Part shown: positions 25,301-34,700 of the stretch, one piece after another
Layout of the letters: every line of letters starts with the position of its first letter
Numbering within the stretch: the stretch's first letter is position 1
Assembly: GCA_019456225.1 (NCBI GenBank)
Contig: VRUI01000013.1
Coordinates: 18,580 to 82,579, forward strand
DNA from: Planctomycetota bacterium
Lineage (GTDB): Bacteria; Planctomycetota; Phycisphaerae; Sedimentisphaerales; Anaerohalosphaeraceae
Direction of reading: 5' to 3'
Length of the DNA: 64,000 nucleotides
Position numbers and translations under genes: made by a program
The notes under the pieces: generated by a model
The model's input: only the letters and a program-made list of their open reading frames with translations
Databases searched by the model: none
What the model was told of the DNA's origin: nothing

Positions 25301-26087
25301 AGGCGACATGCAGACACTGGCGTGGTATACGTACGACATCCTGACAACAGACTTGGCCAAACTGGGCGACGACGATACGGTCAAGAGCTTCGTATTTACA
25401 AGCGTCCACCCGGATGCGGGATATCGCCAGTTCAGTGATGAAGAGTGGACAACGTTCGAAGAAAACGAAAAGAAAAAGATCATGGAGGCTGCTTCGCTGG
25501 AGACGACGCTTTCAAGAGTGACTCAGATCGACCCGTCCGTCGGTAAGGAAGCTATGTACAGTGCTCTTATCGCTATTATTCTTTCGCTGATCGCCATCGT
25601 CGCTTATATCTGGATCCGGTTTGGAACGGCTAACTTTGGTTTCGCGGCTATCGCGGCGTTGGTGCATGACGTTTGCATCGTGCTTGGCCTGGTAACGGCT
25701 TGTTCATGGATATCCACCACGAGCATCGGAAAGGCTTTGCTGATCCAGGACTTCAAGATCGACCTTGCAATGATCGCGGCATTCCTTACGATCATCGGTT
25801 ACTCTCTTAACGATACCATCGTTGTATTCGACCGTATCCGTGAAAACAAGGGCAAGCAGATCAAGCTTACCAAAGAGATACTGAACAATAGTGTCAACCA
25901 GACACTTTCAAGGACACTGCTGACATCGTTGACAACGTTCATGGTAGTCCTGATCATGTACATCTGGGGCGGTCCTGGACTTCGCGGTTTCACATTCGCA
26001 ATGCTCATAGGTATCATCGTCGGTACCTACTCTTCGATAGCGATCGCGGCACCGATACTGCTGATCGGCAGTAAGAAGAAAGATTAA
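22320..26087 (+). CDS. secDF: Fused SecD-SecF protein-export membrane protein with enlarged periplasmic domains
   Basis: 1255 residues, far above the 730-860 usual for SecDF fusions. After TM1 the SecD half has LKPGLDLGGGVSLIYDID. Residues about 103-360 insert a Glu/Lys-rich coiled coil (e.g. EIEKKKEQLDDNKVQDELEA) before GAGVLEFRILPL and the P1/P2 end GSFPARM. The SecD membrane block follows (GMSVDANVLIFERIREE near 635). SecF starts near 745 (SARGIFFSISAILILGGL, EFTGGTRFTV), with a roughly 300-residue P4 region and a final membrane block with DTIVVFDRIRENKG. SecDF uses the proton gradient to pull proteins out of SecYEG. The added domains may contact exported proteins or a lineage-specific partner (inference). 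Confidence 0.95.
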   Translation: MNKNQIWKLVFIVALVLIAIYQVTPLDKKLKPGLDLGGGVSLIYDIDTEGLTNDEIKNLAQRIIPILRRRIDPTNVANIVMIPHGDTRIEIQMPLASKGTVKKRDLYQKALESLEDENINLLKTRRTLSKEGINLEEEIAKFAGDPAKRAELVSEIEKKKEQLDDNKVQDELEAEIADLEAVVAEFDKRREILKKWADVNIKRNAMQKQRDQLDTKMAELTVKLEEANLAGVERMAPDWNKLDSEKLAEAIEGYANDDTDKIALINGYMAIFKERAPIVNELAKPVTGLTAQYRAASAELAQLNLAQGQVMDTLALGATSGRQAKIEKIIKAFPGRKAMIVAAADAYDAYKEVGGRLDDPEDLKRMLKGAGVLEFRILPLMPENPTEFGALKIDLTEKGPGQISMSKYVWLEVENPDEFKGSYQKGMAVVETFGEKTYVLASNQKGETMLQGSGQKKWKMKKATPTVDHQTGKRAISFRNDEVAAKLFFSLTSANLGRPLCIVLDDQAISAPVLNSERGISKVGIITGNFSQQEVNDMVNKLNAGSFPARMSDVPISEKSIGATIGVENRKQGTKAGIYGMIAVAAFMVVYYLLAGIVAVLALCMNLLFILALMVILDGTFTLPGIAGLILTIGMSVDANVLIFERIREEIARGGSLRSAVANGYQRAFRTIFDANITTFGVALILYMVASEEIKGFAIILMLGIASSMFTALFATRVIFDTLMDLKVLKNKLTMQSLIKKPNINWMSARGIFFSISAILILGGLTIFTLRDDSENSKWDIEFTGGTRFTVDIKGDKLISEDWVKERIRNKGIELNNASLVNAKVNRVGKKEDYQFEITTTATNKTTANVTFAKSGQTVESVKADVKKAANDFRGTLYKLEVAATSDDGLAFEVSTSQVNKALVRKVLAAAFKDKADVSEPVVDELVSNAVREAFEGYLKIKENLGAAITSVDKVDETTVDLLDYIGGIKITCELEKETTYKDLVERFKAIQFKGDMQTLAWYTYDILTTDLAKLGDDDTVKSFVFTSVHPDAGYRQFSDEEWTTFEENEKKKIMEAASLETTLSRVTQIDPSVGKEAMYSALIAIILSLIAIVAYIWIRFGTANFGFAAIAALVHDVCIVLGLVTACSWISTTSIGKALLIQDFKIDLAMIAAFLTIIGYSLNDTIVVFDRIRENKGKQIKLTKEILNNSVNQTLSRTLLTSLTTFMVVLIMYIWGGPGLRGFTFAMLIGIIVGTYSSIAIAAPILLIGSKKKD

Positions 26088-26094
26088 GAGGCTA

Positions 26095-26466
26095 ATGTCT
26101 AAAGACCTGAAAACCGGAATGATCATCGGGGTAGTTCTGCTGATAGCAGCTACCCTGATGATCTCATTCCTTTCTAAAGGTTCACTAAGGTCCAGGCTAA
26201 AGGACAAGTTCAACACAGGAACAACCCCGACCTCGCCGGACGACAGCGATAAAGAGCAGAACTCGGCCGACAAAAAAAACACTGACGATGAAACTACTCA
26301 AAGCACCGAAACAATCCACATCGTCACCGATGGCGAAACTATTAACGAAATCGCCGAGAAATACTACGACAATCGAATGATGATAAACAAGATCGTCGAC
26401 GAAAATCCCCACATACCGGATGACTATAAATTGAAAACCGGGATGAAGCTTAAGATTCCTGAGTAG
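26095..26466 (+). CDS. Membrane-anchored LysM-domain protein
   Basis: 123 residues starting seven bases after secDF; AGAGG precedes the ATG. One N-terminal membrane helix (MIIGVVLLIAATLMISFL) is followed by a Thr/Asp-rich linker and a C-terminal LysM domain (TIHIVTDGETINEIAEKYYD, TGMKLKIPE), which binds peptidoglycan glycan. It is probably co-transcribed with secDF and may hold the translocon near the wall (inference). Confidence 0.8.
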   Translation: MSKDLKTGMIIGVVLLIAATLMISFLSKGSLRSRLKDKFNTGTTPTSPDDSDKEQNSADKKNTDDETTQSTETIHIVTDGETINEIAEKYYDNRMMINKIVDENPHIPDDYKLKTGMKLKIPE

Positions 26467-26470
26467 GCAG

Positions 26471-26524
26471 AACGGCATGCCCGCAGCCCATCCTACCAGT
26501 CTTATGTCGGTAAGATGCCGACAT
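26471..26524. repeat. GGTAGGATGGGCTG element (reverse) and a 21-bp hairpin
   Basis: 26471-26497 is the reverse complement of the element at 10363. 26504-26524 has stem halves ATGTCGGT and GCCGACAT around AAGAT. The hairpin touches the pgl stop codon and probably ends both convergent transcripts. Confidence 0.65.
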
Positions 26525-27288
26525 TACGGACTGTCCAACAGCTTTCCTGCGTCGTTGTCAATTATCCACTTTACCTTGTCAAGTATGGGCCAAAGACTGT
26601 GGACCGGATACCTGACTTCATCCGGTTCTGCCTGGAAGACCTCCTTTAGGATCGCGGCTTTCCCTTCGCCGGATACGAGAACAAATAGCTGTTTTGCAGC
26701 GCAAATAACCGGATGGGTAAGTGTGATCCTGTTAAAATCTCCGCTCATGAGGTAAACGGCGGTGACAATATCCTGCGTGTCGAAATGTGCATAAGAATTA
26801 GGGAAGAGCGATCCGATATGTCCGTCGTCCCCCATCCCAAGTATCATCAGGTCAAAACTGGGAAACTCGCCCGGGCCAAGTCCAAAGACCTTACGGATAG
26901 TCTCTTCATACTCGGCGACGGCAACGGAATAGTCCTTAATCTCACCGAATACCCGATGTACATTCTCATGCGGGATACCGACCTTATCAAGAAAAGTATT
27001 GGCCGCCATCGCATAATTGCTCGCGTCGGCATCAGGCTCTACGCAACGCTCATCGACCCAGAAGACCTGCACCTTTTCCCATTTAATATTTCTGCCGGTC
27101 TCTGTTTCGCCAAGGAGTTCGAAAAACCTCATCGGCGTGTGACCGCCGGATATGGCGACGTAAAAACTACCCTTGTCGGCGATGGCCCTTTCCGATGCCT
27201 CAGCAAAACCCTCCAATGCCGCAAGAGCAATATCTTCGGCAGCGTTAACCCTGACAATATTCGGCTTATTATAATTGGTTACTACCAT
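26524..27288 (-). CDS. pgl: 6-phosphogluconolactonase
   Basis: 254 residues; a consensus AAGGAGG lies seven bases before the ATG at 27288. The DevB/Pgl motifs are FYVAISGGHTPMRFFELL, VQVFWVDERCV and ILGMGDDGHIGSLFP. It hydrolyses 6-phosphogluconolactone in the oxidative pentose phosphate pathway. pgi and manC lie upstream on the same strand but are separated from it by ruvX and about 190 bp, so it probably has its own promoter. Confidence 0.93.
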   Translation of the reverse strand: MVVTNYNKPNIVRVNAAEDIALAALEGFAEASERAIADKGSFYVAISGGHTPMRFFELLGETETGRNIKWEKVQVFWVDERCVEPDADASNYAMAANTFLDKVGIPHENVHRVFGEIKDYSVAVAEYEETIRKVFGLGPGEFPSFDLMILGMGDDGHIGSLFPNSYAHFDTQDIVTAVYLMSGDFNRITLTHPVICAAKQLFVLVSGEGKAAILKEVFQAEPDEVRYPVHSLWPILDKVKWIIDNDAGKLLDSP

Positions 27289-27480
27289 AATCTAACCTCC
27301 TTAAAAGTTGTCGATTACAATATCACACATACTCAGCGAACGCTGCAATCCCCTGTTGCTTCCTTGATTATACGCCGAAAAACGAAACTGCGAAGAAAAA
27401 AATGCTATTACCACCAAAAAGAATGGGCTAAAAAACAACCATAATTCCTTGAATCGCAGCAAATCAAATGCTATATCAGC

Positions 27481-27894
27481 TTATAAATCCCCATGTTTAT
27501 TGTCTAAAAAGGCCTCGAGTATGGAAGCTGCCGCCACCGCATCGAGATGTTTTTTCTTCTTTTTTCGCGTAATATTCAGCCCTGCGAGCTTCTTTTCGGC
27601 GTCAAAACTGCTGAGCCTTTCGTCATAATAAATCACAGGTACCTGTGTTGCCTCCTGGAGCCGGTCTCCGAAGCAGCGAACACTTTTGGCCCTGGGCCCT
27701 TCCGTCGAATCCATATTCAGCGGCAAACCAACGACAACGGTCTCGATATTCTCCTGGCGGACAATTTTAACGATCTGCCCGACAAGTTCGGCCTGACCGG
27801 TGAGCACCTTCAGCGGTGAAGCCATTGTCTCGCCCTTGTCGCAAATAGCAAGGCCTGTGCGCTTTTCACCATGATCGACTGCAAGATATCGCAT
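27481..27894 (-). CDS. ruvX: Putative pre-16S rRNA nuclease / Holliday junction resolvase family YqgF
   Basis: 137 residues. The RNase H-like fold shows AVDHGEKRTG with Asp7, VVVGLPLNMDSTEGPRA, YYDERLSSFDAEK and the last acidic residue in HLDAVAAASILEAFL. The family matures the 5' end of 16S rRNA. The start lies 11 bases after manC, so it is the last gene of a pgi-manC-ruvX unit. Confidence 0.93.
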   Translation of the reverse strand: MRYLAVDHGEKRTGLAICDKGETMASPLKVLTGQAELVGQIVKIVRQENIETVVVGLPLNMDSTEGPRAKSVRCFGDRLQEATQVPVIYYDERLSSFDAEKKLAGLNITRKKKKKHLDAVAAASILEAFLDNKHGDL

Positions 27895-27905
27895 AACGAC
27901 TCCCT

Positions 27906-28994
27906 CTACAGGTATTTCTGACCGTCATGCAATCTGATCATTTCGATAAGTTCTTTAAGCCTGTCGGTCTGGTCGATCGGGCAAACCAGCGTAGCATCGG
28001 GGGTATGGGCGACAACGGTGTTTTCCAGCCCAATGACGGCGATAAGATGGTTCTTGTCTTCGGTAATAATGATATTATTTTTACTGTCAACGACCTCGCT
28101 GGTTCCGGCGACGACGATATTGTTATTAGCATCGGAGGTGATGATGTCGGCAAGAGCGGCAAAGGAACCCATGTCCAGCCACTTGCAGTCAAGCTTGATA
28201 GCGAAAACATTTTCGGCCTTTTCCATCACAGCAAAATCGATGCTGATCTTGGGAAGCTTCAAAAAATAATCGTTGAGCGTCTCGTCCTGCCTTGGTCCGT
28301 CCCAGTCGGATTGAATTCGCTTTAGAGGTTCGGTAGATGCCGGAAGATGGGCGGCAAGATTCTTCAGGATAGTAGACGCCTTCCAGACGAACATGCCGGA
28401 ATTCCAGGCATAGTTGCCTTCTGTGAGGTATTTTGCGGCAGTTACGGCGTCGGGCTTTTCGATGAATGAGTCGACCTTGAAAATTTCATTTTCGCATTTT
28501 TCACAGCCGGTCGCCCCGCCAAGCTTGATATATCCGAGCTGGGTGCTTGCAAAGGTCGGCTTGATGCCGAAAGTCAGCATGGAATCCGGATTGGTATTAA
28601 CAAAACTCAACGCATCGGTCATGGCCTGCTGGAAGACTTTGTCCGGCTCAATGAGCTGATCGGCGGTGACGACTGCCATCGTGGCGTTCGGGTCATATTT
28701 GCTCAAAACCGTCGCGGCAAGACCGATGGCACCGGCTGTATCGCGAACTGCAGGCTCGGCGATGACATTTCCATAAGGGACCTCGGGGAGGTTTTCACGG
28801 ACGATGTCGGCATAGCCTGCGTTGGTAAGGACGATAATGTTTCGGTCGTCAAAAATTGGTACAAGACGATCAAAACACCTTCGCAGCAGGGTTTTACCGT
28901 CGATGAGCTTTAGAACCTGTTTGGGACGTTTTTCCCGGCTAAGCGGCCAGAGCCGTTTGCCGGTCCCGCCTGCCATGATCACTGCATAATCCAT
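27906..28994 (-). CDS. manC: Mannose-1-phosphate guanylyltransferase
   Basis: 362 residues of the short type without a fused isomerase. The nucleotide-binding signature MAGGTGKRLWPLSREKRPKQ is at the N-terminus, then VTADQL and GYIKLG, FIEKPD and NSGMFVWK of the sugar-nucleotide pyrophosphorylase fold, and a left-handed beta part near the end. It makes GDP-mannose for surface polysaccharide or glycan. It lies 37 bp after pgi, which supplies the fructose-6-phosphate branch point. Confidence 0.9.
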   Translation of the reverse strand: MDYAVIMAGGTGKRLWPLSREKRPKQVLKLIDGKTLLRRCFDRLVPIFDDRNIIVLTNAGYADIVRENLPEVPYGNVIAEPAVRDTAGAIGLAATVLSKYDPNATMAVVTADQLIEPDKVFQQAMTDALSFVNTNPDSMLTFGIKPTFASTQLGYIKLGGATGCEKCENEIFKVDSFIEKPDAVTAAKYLTEGNYAWNSGMFVWKASTILKNLAAHLPASTEPLKRIQSDWDGPRQDETLNDYFLKLPKISIDFAVMEKAENVFAIKLDCKWLDMGSFAALADIITSDANNNIVVAGTSEVVDSKNNIIITEDKNHLIAVIGLENTVVAHTPDATLVCPIDQTDRLKELIEMIRLHDGQKYL

Positions 28995-29031
28995 TGTCGC
29001 ACCTTATCAGAACAAATATCACTAATCGCTA

Positions 29032-30435
29032 CTAAACGATGTATTTATCGTCCAGTTTTGCAACTGGCGTGATTTTTTCTGCCATTTCTTCGAATCCGGG
29101 CCTGTCCATCAGTGCAAAAGTCGCTTCCTTGCCGAGTTCTACGGCCGGCTGGTCATACACGTTGATGTCAAAAAGCAGACCGGTAATCGAAGTTGTGACC
29201 TCGAAAAGATATATGAACTGGCCGATAGTCTGTGCGTTCACCTTGTCGAACAATACCGTCATGCACGGTCGTTGGTCCTTTAGCAAGGCGTATTCCGTGG
29301 CGACCTTTTCAGCGTTTAGCAGTTTGGACATTTTTGAGCCTGCGAGATAACCGAGTTCCGGGGCACATGCAGGCTCCGGACCGATGACGACGTCACGGGC
29401 GAATTCCTTGACCTGCAGGAAGGTGAAGAGCTTGTCATTTGGCCCTTCGCGGTATAGTTGAACCTGGCTGTGCTGGTCGGTGGTTCCAAGTGCCTTGACC
29501 GGAGTAGGTCCGACGAATACATCGTTTCCGGAAAGATCCTTTGTCTTGCCCAGACTCTCGGCCCAGAGCTGGCGGTACCAGTCCGACAGGTCCTTCAGGG
29601 CATAACAGTACGGCATCATCACCGAGATCGGTTTGCCTGCGTTGTAGAAATTCCAGTTGACTGCGGCGTTTATGGCGGCCGGGTTATTGTAGAAATCGGT
29701 GGTAGTGACGCGTTTGTCCATCTGGCGTCCGCCTTCGAGCAGGCCGTCGATATCGATGCCGCAAACGGCGGCGCTTAAAAGACCAACCGGACTAAGAACA
29801 CTCCACCTGCCGCCGACGCCGTCCGGGACGACCAGGGTGCGGTAACCGGATTCGTCTGCTATTTTGCGGAGGGTTCCCTCTTTGGCGTCAGTGGTTGCTA
29901 TGATACGCTGGCTTGCTTTGTCGCCGAGTTTGTCTTCGAGGAGTTTTTTGATTACCAGGTAAACGCTTGCGGTTTCGGCGGTTCTGCCGGATTTGCTGAT
30001 TACGTTGAAGATTGTCTTGTCGAGCTTGTCGCCGACCCAGTCGACGAAGCTTGCGATCTGGACGGGATCGACGTTGTCGAAGACGAACAGCCTCGGACAG
30101 CCGTTACGCTGGTTTTCGTCCATATTGTACATATATGGGTTTAGAGCGGTCTGGACGGCGATATTGCCCAGTGCCGATCCGCCGATACCGAGAACGACAA
30201 AGTTTTCGCAATCACCCTTGAGCGAATCGGCGACCGCCTTGACCTGTGCGGGGTAGTCCTCGTTATACGGAAGCTCGCGGTACATCGTCTGGCCGGCTTT
30301 ACGCTGGTCGTTAAGCTGCTCGATAAGCGGTTTGGTCTGCTCGGCAAGCTCATCGAACTGCTTGGGCGAAATCCCGTGCTCTGCGCCAACGACGTCTGCT
30401 GTTACGTTTTTATAGTAAAGACTGATATTTGACAT
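29032..30435 (-). CDS. pgi: Glucose-6-phosphate isomerase
   Basis: 467 residues. Motifs are VLGIGGSALGNIAVQTAL, NVISKSGRTAET, VVPDGVGGRWSVLSPVGL and GTTDQHSQVQLYREGP with the catalytic Glu/His region. It interconverts glucose-6-phosphate and fructose-6-phosphate. It is the first gene of the unit with manC and ruvX. AAGGGG lies about 11 bases before the ATG, slightly far. Confidence 0.95.
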   Translation of the reverse strand: MSNISLYYKNVTADVVGAEHGISPKQFDELAEQTKPLIEQLNDQRKAGQTMYRELPYNEDYPAQVKAVADSLKGDCENFVVLGIGGSALGNIAVQTALNPYMYNMDENQRNGCPRLFVFDNVDPVQIASFVDWVGDKLDKTIFNVISKSGRTAETASVYLVIKKLLEDKLGDKASQRIIATTDAKEGTLRKIADESGYRTLVVPDGVGGRWSVLSPVGLLSAAVCGIDIDGLLEGGRQMDKRVTTTDFYNNPAAINAAVNWNFYNAGKPISVMMPYCYALKDLSDWYRQLWAESLGKTKDLSGNDVFVGPTPVKALGTTDQHSQVQLYREGPNDKLFTFLQVKEFARDVVIGPEPACAPELGYLAGSKMSKLLNAEKVATEYALLKDQRPCMTVLFDKVNAQTIGQFIYLFEVTTSITGLLFDINVYDQPAVELGKEATFALMDRPGFEEMAEKITPVAKLDDKYIV

Positions 30436-30614
30436 GTGACAATACCCCTTGGCCCGGTCCTGCCGGGTGCTGAATAAATGTTAATAATTTTTGAAACCAC
30501 CAATGATTTATGGCTTGAAAGCAAGTGTATTAAAAAATGATTCAGAATCAAGCTCTTTTTGTTTGATAGTATGTCAAGCTTAAGCTGATTCAGATTTTTT
30601 TTGTTAAAAAATCT

Positions 30615-31676
30615 TTACTCATCATCACTCCCGCCGGAATCAGAGGCTTTTTTCTGCTCTATTTGATTTTCTAATTTTTTGAGTTCTTCGATTTCTTTCA
30701 AGTCTGCCTGCTGTGCTTCAAACGCTTTTCTTTTTTTGTCAAAGCGTTCATAAAACTCTCTCACCTGTTTTTCCATTTGAGAATGGCTGATTTTGCCGAT
30801 ACCTTTAAGGATTTTCTTATCACTGAAATCAATGATTCGATCAACATTTTCCCGCCAGAAATCCAGCGTTATATCAATTCTGTCTTTGGCTCTTAATTCG
30901 GCGGTCTCCAGAAATATAACAACAAGACGGTTGAGTGTATCGATCTCGTCTTCGGCAAGATAGTTCTTGGCGATTAAAATATCCTGTTTGCGGACGATGG
31001 TTCCTTTCCACGATCTCAAAGCCATATTGGGCTTATCCGAATCGGCTCTTGAAACGATCAGTTCTGCGGCAGTCTGATCCGTTGCGGCAAAAATCAGCTT
31101 GTTCTGCGTTTCAGCAAAAAACATCTGTGTGGTTTTATCGGTTTTGTCGTAATCGCTGCTAAGTGAGAACAAATCACGCAGCTTTTGGTAAAAGCGTTTT
31201 TCCGATGCGCGGATGTCACGAATACGCTCTAGCAGTTCATCGAAATAATCTGGCCTTCCATCCGGATTTTTCAGACGCTGGTCATCCATTACAAAGCCCT
31301 TGACCATATACTCTTTCAGATTCCGGTTGGCCCAAATCCTGAACTGCGTACCCCGTTTGCTCCTGACCCTGAAACCAATGGCCAAAATCATATCCAGAGA
31401 ATAGAAAGTAACCTGGTAATCCTTGCCGTCTGAGGCAGTTGTTAAGTATTCCTTAACAACTGAATTTCCATTTAACTCCTTTTCCTGCAAGACGTTAGAG
31501 ATGTGCATACTCACGTTTGGCACAGAGGTGGCAAAAAGTTCGGCAATCTGTTTCTGGTTCATCCAGACCGTGCCATCCTGAGCGTAAAGCGAAACTGACG
31601 CCTTGCCGTCAGGGCTGTTGTAAATGATGATATTTTGATGGTCAGTTGAAGATGTCGTGAGGTCTTTTTTTTCCAT
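30615..31676 (-). CDS. RhuM-family protein
   Basis: 353 residues. The family signature lies at residues about 30-130: VWMNQKQIAELF, NVSMHISNVLQEKEL, VVKEYLTTASDGKDYQVTFY and DMILAIGFRVRSKRGTQFRI with WANRNLKEYMVKGF. The first part looks like a DNA-binding-type helix pair. The C-terminus is a charged coiled coil ending in an acidic tail. RhuM was named in a Salmonella island and occurs sporadically on mobile DNA; its function is unsettled. It stands alone between pgi and nifJ with a TTAAGGG palindrome before it, consistent with transfer and possibly autoregulation (inference). Confidence 0.85.
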   Translation of the reverse strand: MEKKDLTTSSTDHQNIIIYNSPDGKASVSLYAQDGTVWMNQKQIAELFATSVPNVSMHISNVLQEKELNGNSVVKEYLTTASDGKDYQVTFYSLDMILAIGFRVRSKRGTQFRIWANRNLKEYMVKGFVMDDQRLKNPDGRPDYFDELLERIRDIRASEKRFYQKLRDLFSLSSDYDKTDKTTQMFFAETQNKLIFAATDQTAAELIVSRADSDKPNMALRSWKGTIVRKQDILIAKNYLAEDEIDTLNRLVVIFLETAELRAKDRIDITLDFWRENVDRIIDFSDKKILKGIGKISHSQMEKQVREFYERFDKKRKAFEAQQADLKEIEELKKLENQIEQKKASDSGGSDDE

Positions 31677-31695
31677 GATTCATCTCTTAAATAAC

Positions 31696-31711
31696 TTAAG
31701 GGAACCCTTAA
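31696..31711. promoter_or_regulatory. Palindrome TTAAGGG-AA-CCCTTAA upstream of rhuM
   Basis: A perfect 7-bp inverted repeat with a two-base centre, 20 bp before the rhuM ATG and next to the nifJ terminator. A possible operator; the protein that would bind is unknown. Confidence 0.4.
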
Positions 31712-31719
31712 CGTCTGCC

Positions 31720-31760
31720 GGACTTAAAAAAGCCCCGGTTTTTGGCCGGGGCTTTTTTGT
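31720..31760 (-). terminator. Bidirectional-type intrinsic terminator behind nifJ
   Basis: AGCCCCGG (31731-31738) pairs with CCGGGGCT (31746-31753) with a 7-nt loop, flanked by A-tract on one side and T-tract on the other. It ends nifJ transcription 13 bp after the stop. Confidence 0.9.
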
Positions 31761-31773
31761 TATTAGACTTTGC

Positions 31774-34700
31774 TTACATCTTTGAGAGCTTTTCCAGGAT
31801 TTCATAGCCGTGTTTAGCGTCCTGGGTTGCTTCCTTCATTAGCTTTGCAGCGATCTCAGGCTTGGATTTCTGTAGTACGCGGTAACGGTTTTCGTTGTAT
31901 GCGTATTCCGAGAATTCCATTGTCGGAGGTTTTGAGTCAAGCTGCAGCGGGTTCTTGCCTTCGTCTTTGAGACGCGGGTCGAACCTGTAAAGCGGCCAGT
32001 GACCACAAGCGACGGCGTTCTTCTGCTCGTCGACACCTCTCATCATATTGATGCCCTGTGCGATACAGTGTGTGTACGCGAAGATGATCGAAGGTCCGTC
32101 GTAGGCTTCGGCTTCCATGAACGCTTTAACCGTCTGGGTCGGGTTAGCGGCAAGTGCGGTTTTTGCGACAAAGATATTACCGTAACTCATCGAGATCAGA
32201 CCGAAATCTTTCTTCGGCATGGTCTTTCCGGCGGCCGCGAACTTAGCGACTGCCGCTCTTGGAGTAGCTTTTGACATCTGTCCGCCAGTGTTTGAGTAAA
32301 CCTCTGTATCCATTACGAGGACGTTTACGTTCTTGCCGCTTGCGAGTACGTGGTCGAGTCCGCCGTAACCGATGTCGTATGCCCAGCCGTCACCACCGAC
32401 GATCCAAACTGATTTCTTGACGAGGTAGTCAGCGACAGTGAGGAGTCTCTTGCAGTAATCGCAACCAGACTTTTCGCACTGAGCCTTAAGATTAGCAACT
32501 CTTGCTCTCTGGGCTTCGATCAGTGACTGCTGGTTATCGTTAACAGAAGCGGCTATCTGGCTGGCGAGATCGGCTTCTACGCAACCTTCGGCTGCTGCTT
32601 TTTCGAGAAGTTCAAGAGCGAACTGCTGGCCCCTGTCGATGGTAAGACGCATTCCCATACCGAACTCTGCATTGTCCTCAAAGAGGGAGTTTGACCATGT
32701 CGGACCCCTGCCGTCTTTGCGGGTGGTATATGGAGTTGTCGGCAGGTTTCCGCCGTAGATCGACGAACAGCCGGTCGCGTTTGCGATGTATGCCCTGTCG
32801 CCGAAGAGTTGTGTGAGGAGTTTGAGGTTTGCGGTTTCGCCGCAGCCTGCACATGCACCTGAATACTCAAACAAAGGCTTAACCAACTGGCTGCCCTTTA
32901 CAGAGCCCAATTTGAACTTTGCAGGATCGGTCTCGGGGATGTCCAGGAAGAAGTCGTAGCATTTTCTTTCCTGCGACCTGACGGGTTCCTGGGTAACCAT
33001 GTTGATAGCCTTGCGGCCGGTGGGCTGCTTGTCTGCGTCTTTTTCCTGTGCGGGGCACTGAACGACGCAAGCACCGCAACCGGTGCAGTCTTCCGGGGCG
33101 ACCTGAACTGTGAACTTCATACCGGCAAAATCTTTGCCCTTGGCGTCAACTGACTTGAATGCGTCGGGAGCACCTGCGAGCTGGGCTTCTTCGTATGCCT
33201 TGATGCGGATAGTCGCATGCGGACAAATGAATGAGCACTGGCCGCACTGGATACAAACGTTCGGGTCCCATTCAGGAATATGAATGCCGATGTTGCGTTT
33301 TTCGTACATCGTAGTAGCGGTCGGGAACTTGCCGTCGCAAGGCATCTTGCTGACCGGCAGGCTGTCGCCGTTACCAGCGAGGATCGGTCCGGTTACTTCC
33401 CGGATAAACTCAGGAGCATCGGCAGGGACGGCGTCGGCCATCTTGACGGTGCTGTCGGCCGAACCGATGGTCACCTCGAATACCTTATCGATAGCGGCGT
33501 CAACGGCTGCGTTGTTCATGTTGACGATCTTGTCGCCTTTCTTGCCGTATGACTTCTTGATGGCGGTCTTGATCGCGTCGATGGCCTGGTCGATCTGGAT
33601 CACTCCGCTGATCTTGAAAAATGCGGTCTGCATGATGACGTTAATACGTGCACCGAGTCCAAGTTCTTCAGCGATTGTGTTAGCGTCGATTACGTAGAAC
33701 TTGAGTTTCTTGTCGATGATCTGCTGCTGGACCTCTACAGGGAGAGTCGACCATACTTCGTCTTTGTCGTGGCTGCTTGTCAGGAGGAATGTTCCGCCTT
33801 CTTTAGCGTGGCCGACCATGTCATACTTTTCGAGGAAGCTTGGATTGTGGCAAGCGATAAAGTCGGCTTCGGTGATGAGGTATGGGCTGCGAATAAGCTC
33901 TTTGCCGAACCTCAGGTGGGATACTGTTACAGCACCGGCTTTTTTGGAGTCGTATACGAAGTAACCCTGGGCAAAGTTGTCGGTCTGTTCGCCGATGATC
34001 TTGATCGAGTTTTTGTTAGCACCAACTGTACCGTCGGAACCAAGACCGTAGAACATCGCACTGAAAACGTCCTGCGAGGTGCTGAACGAGTAGTCAACGT
34101 CAAGACTTGAATTTGTCACATCGTCAACAATACCTACTGTAAAGCTATCCTTTGGTGTTGATGCGTCGAGGTTATCGAATACTGCTTTAACCATTGCAGG
34201 TGTAAATTCCTTTGAACCAAGTCCGTATCTTCCGCCTACGATCGTCGGGTAGCCGTCATACGAGAGCGAACCGTCGGACATTGCCTTGCCGATAGCGGTT
34301 CTAACGTCCATATAGATAGGTTCGCCGATAGAGCCAGGCTCTTTTGTTCTGTCAAGAACGGCGATCTTTGTTGCTGTCTTTGGCAGGACGCTGATAAAGT
34401 CTTTTACGCTAAACGGTCTAAAAAGCCGTATCTTGAGCATTCCGACCTTTTGGCCGTTGGCGTTAAGGTAATCGACTGTTTCGTGAATCGTATCGGAACC
34501 GGAGCCCATTACGATAATAACCTTTTCGGCATCAGCGGCACCAACGTATTCGAAGAGCTTGTACTGTCTGCCTGTGATAGTGGCGAACTTGTCCATTGCT
34601 GCCTGAACGATGGCCGGCGTTGCGTCATAGAACTTGTTAACGGTTTCGCGGCCCTGGAAATAAACGTCCGGGTTCTGTGCGGTACCGCTCATCATCGGGT

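Noticed and set aside
31436..31462. Perfect 11-bp inverted repeat as an operator inside rhuM
   Set aside because: It encodes the conserved VVKEYLTT stretch, so codon choice may explain it; mentioned only as weak support for the upstream palindrome.
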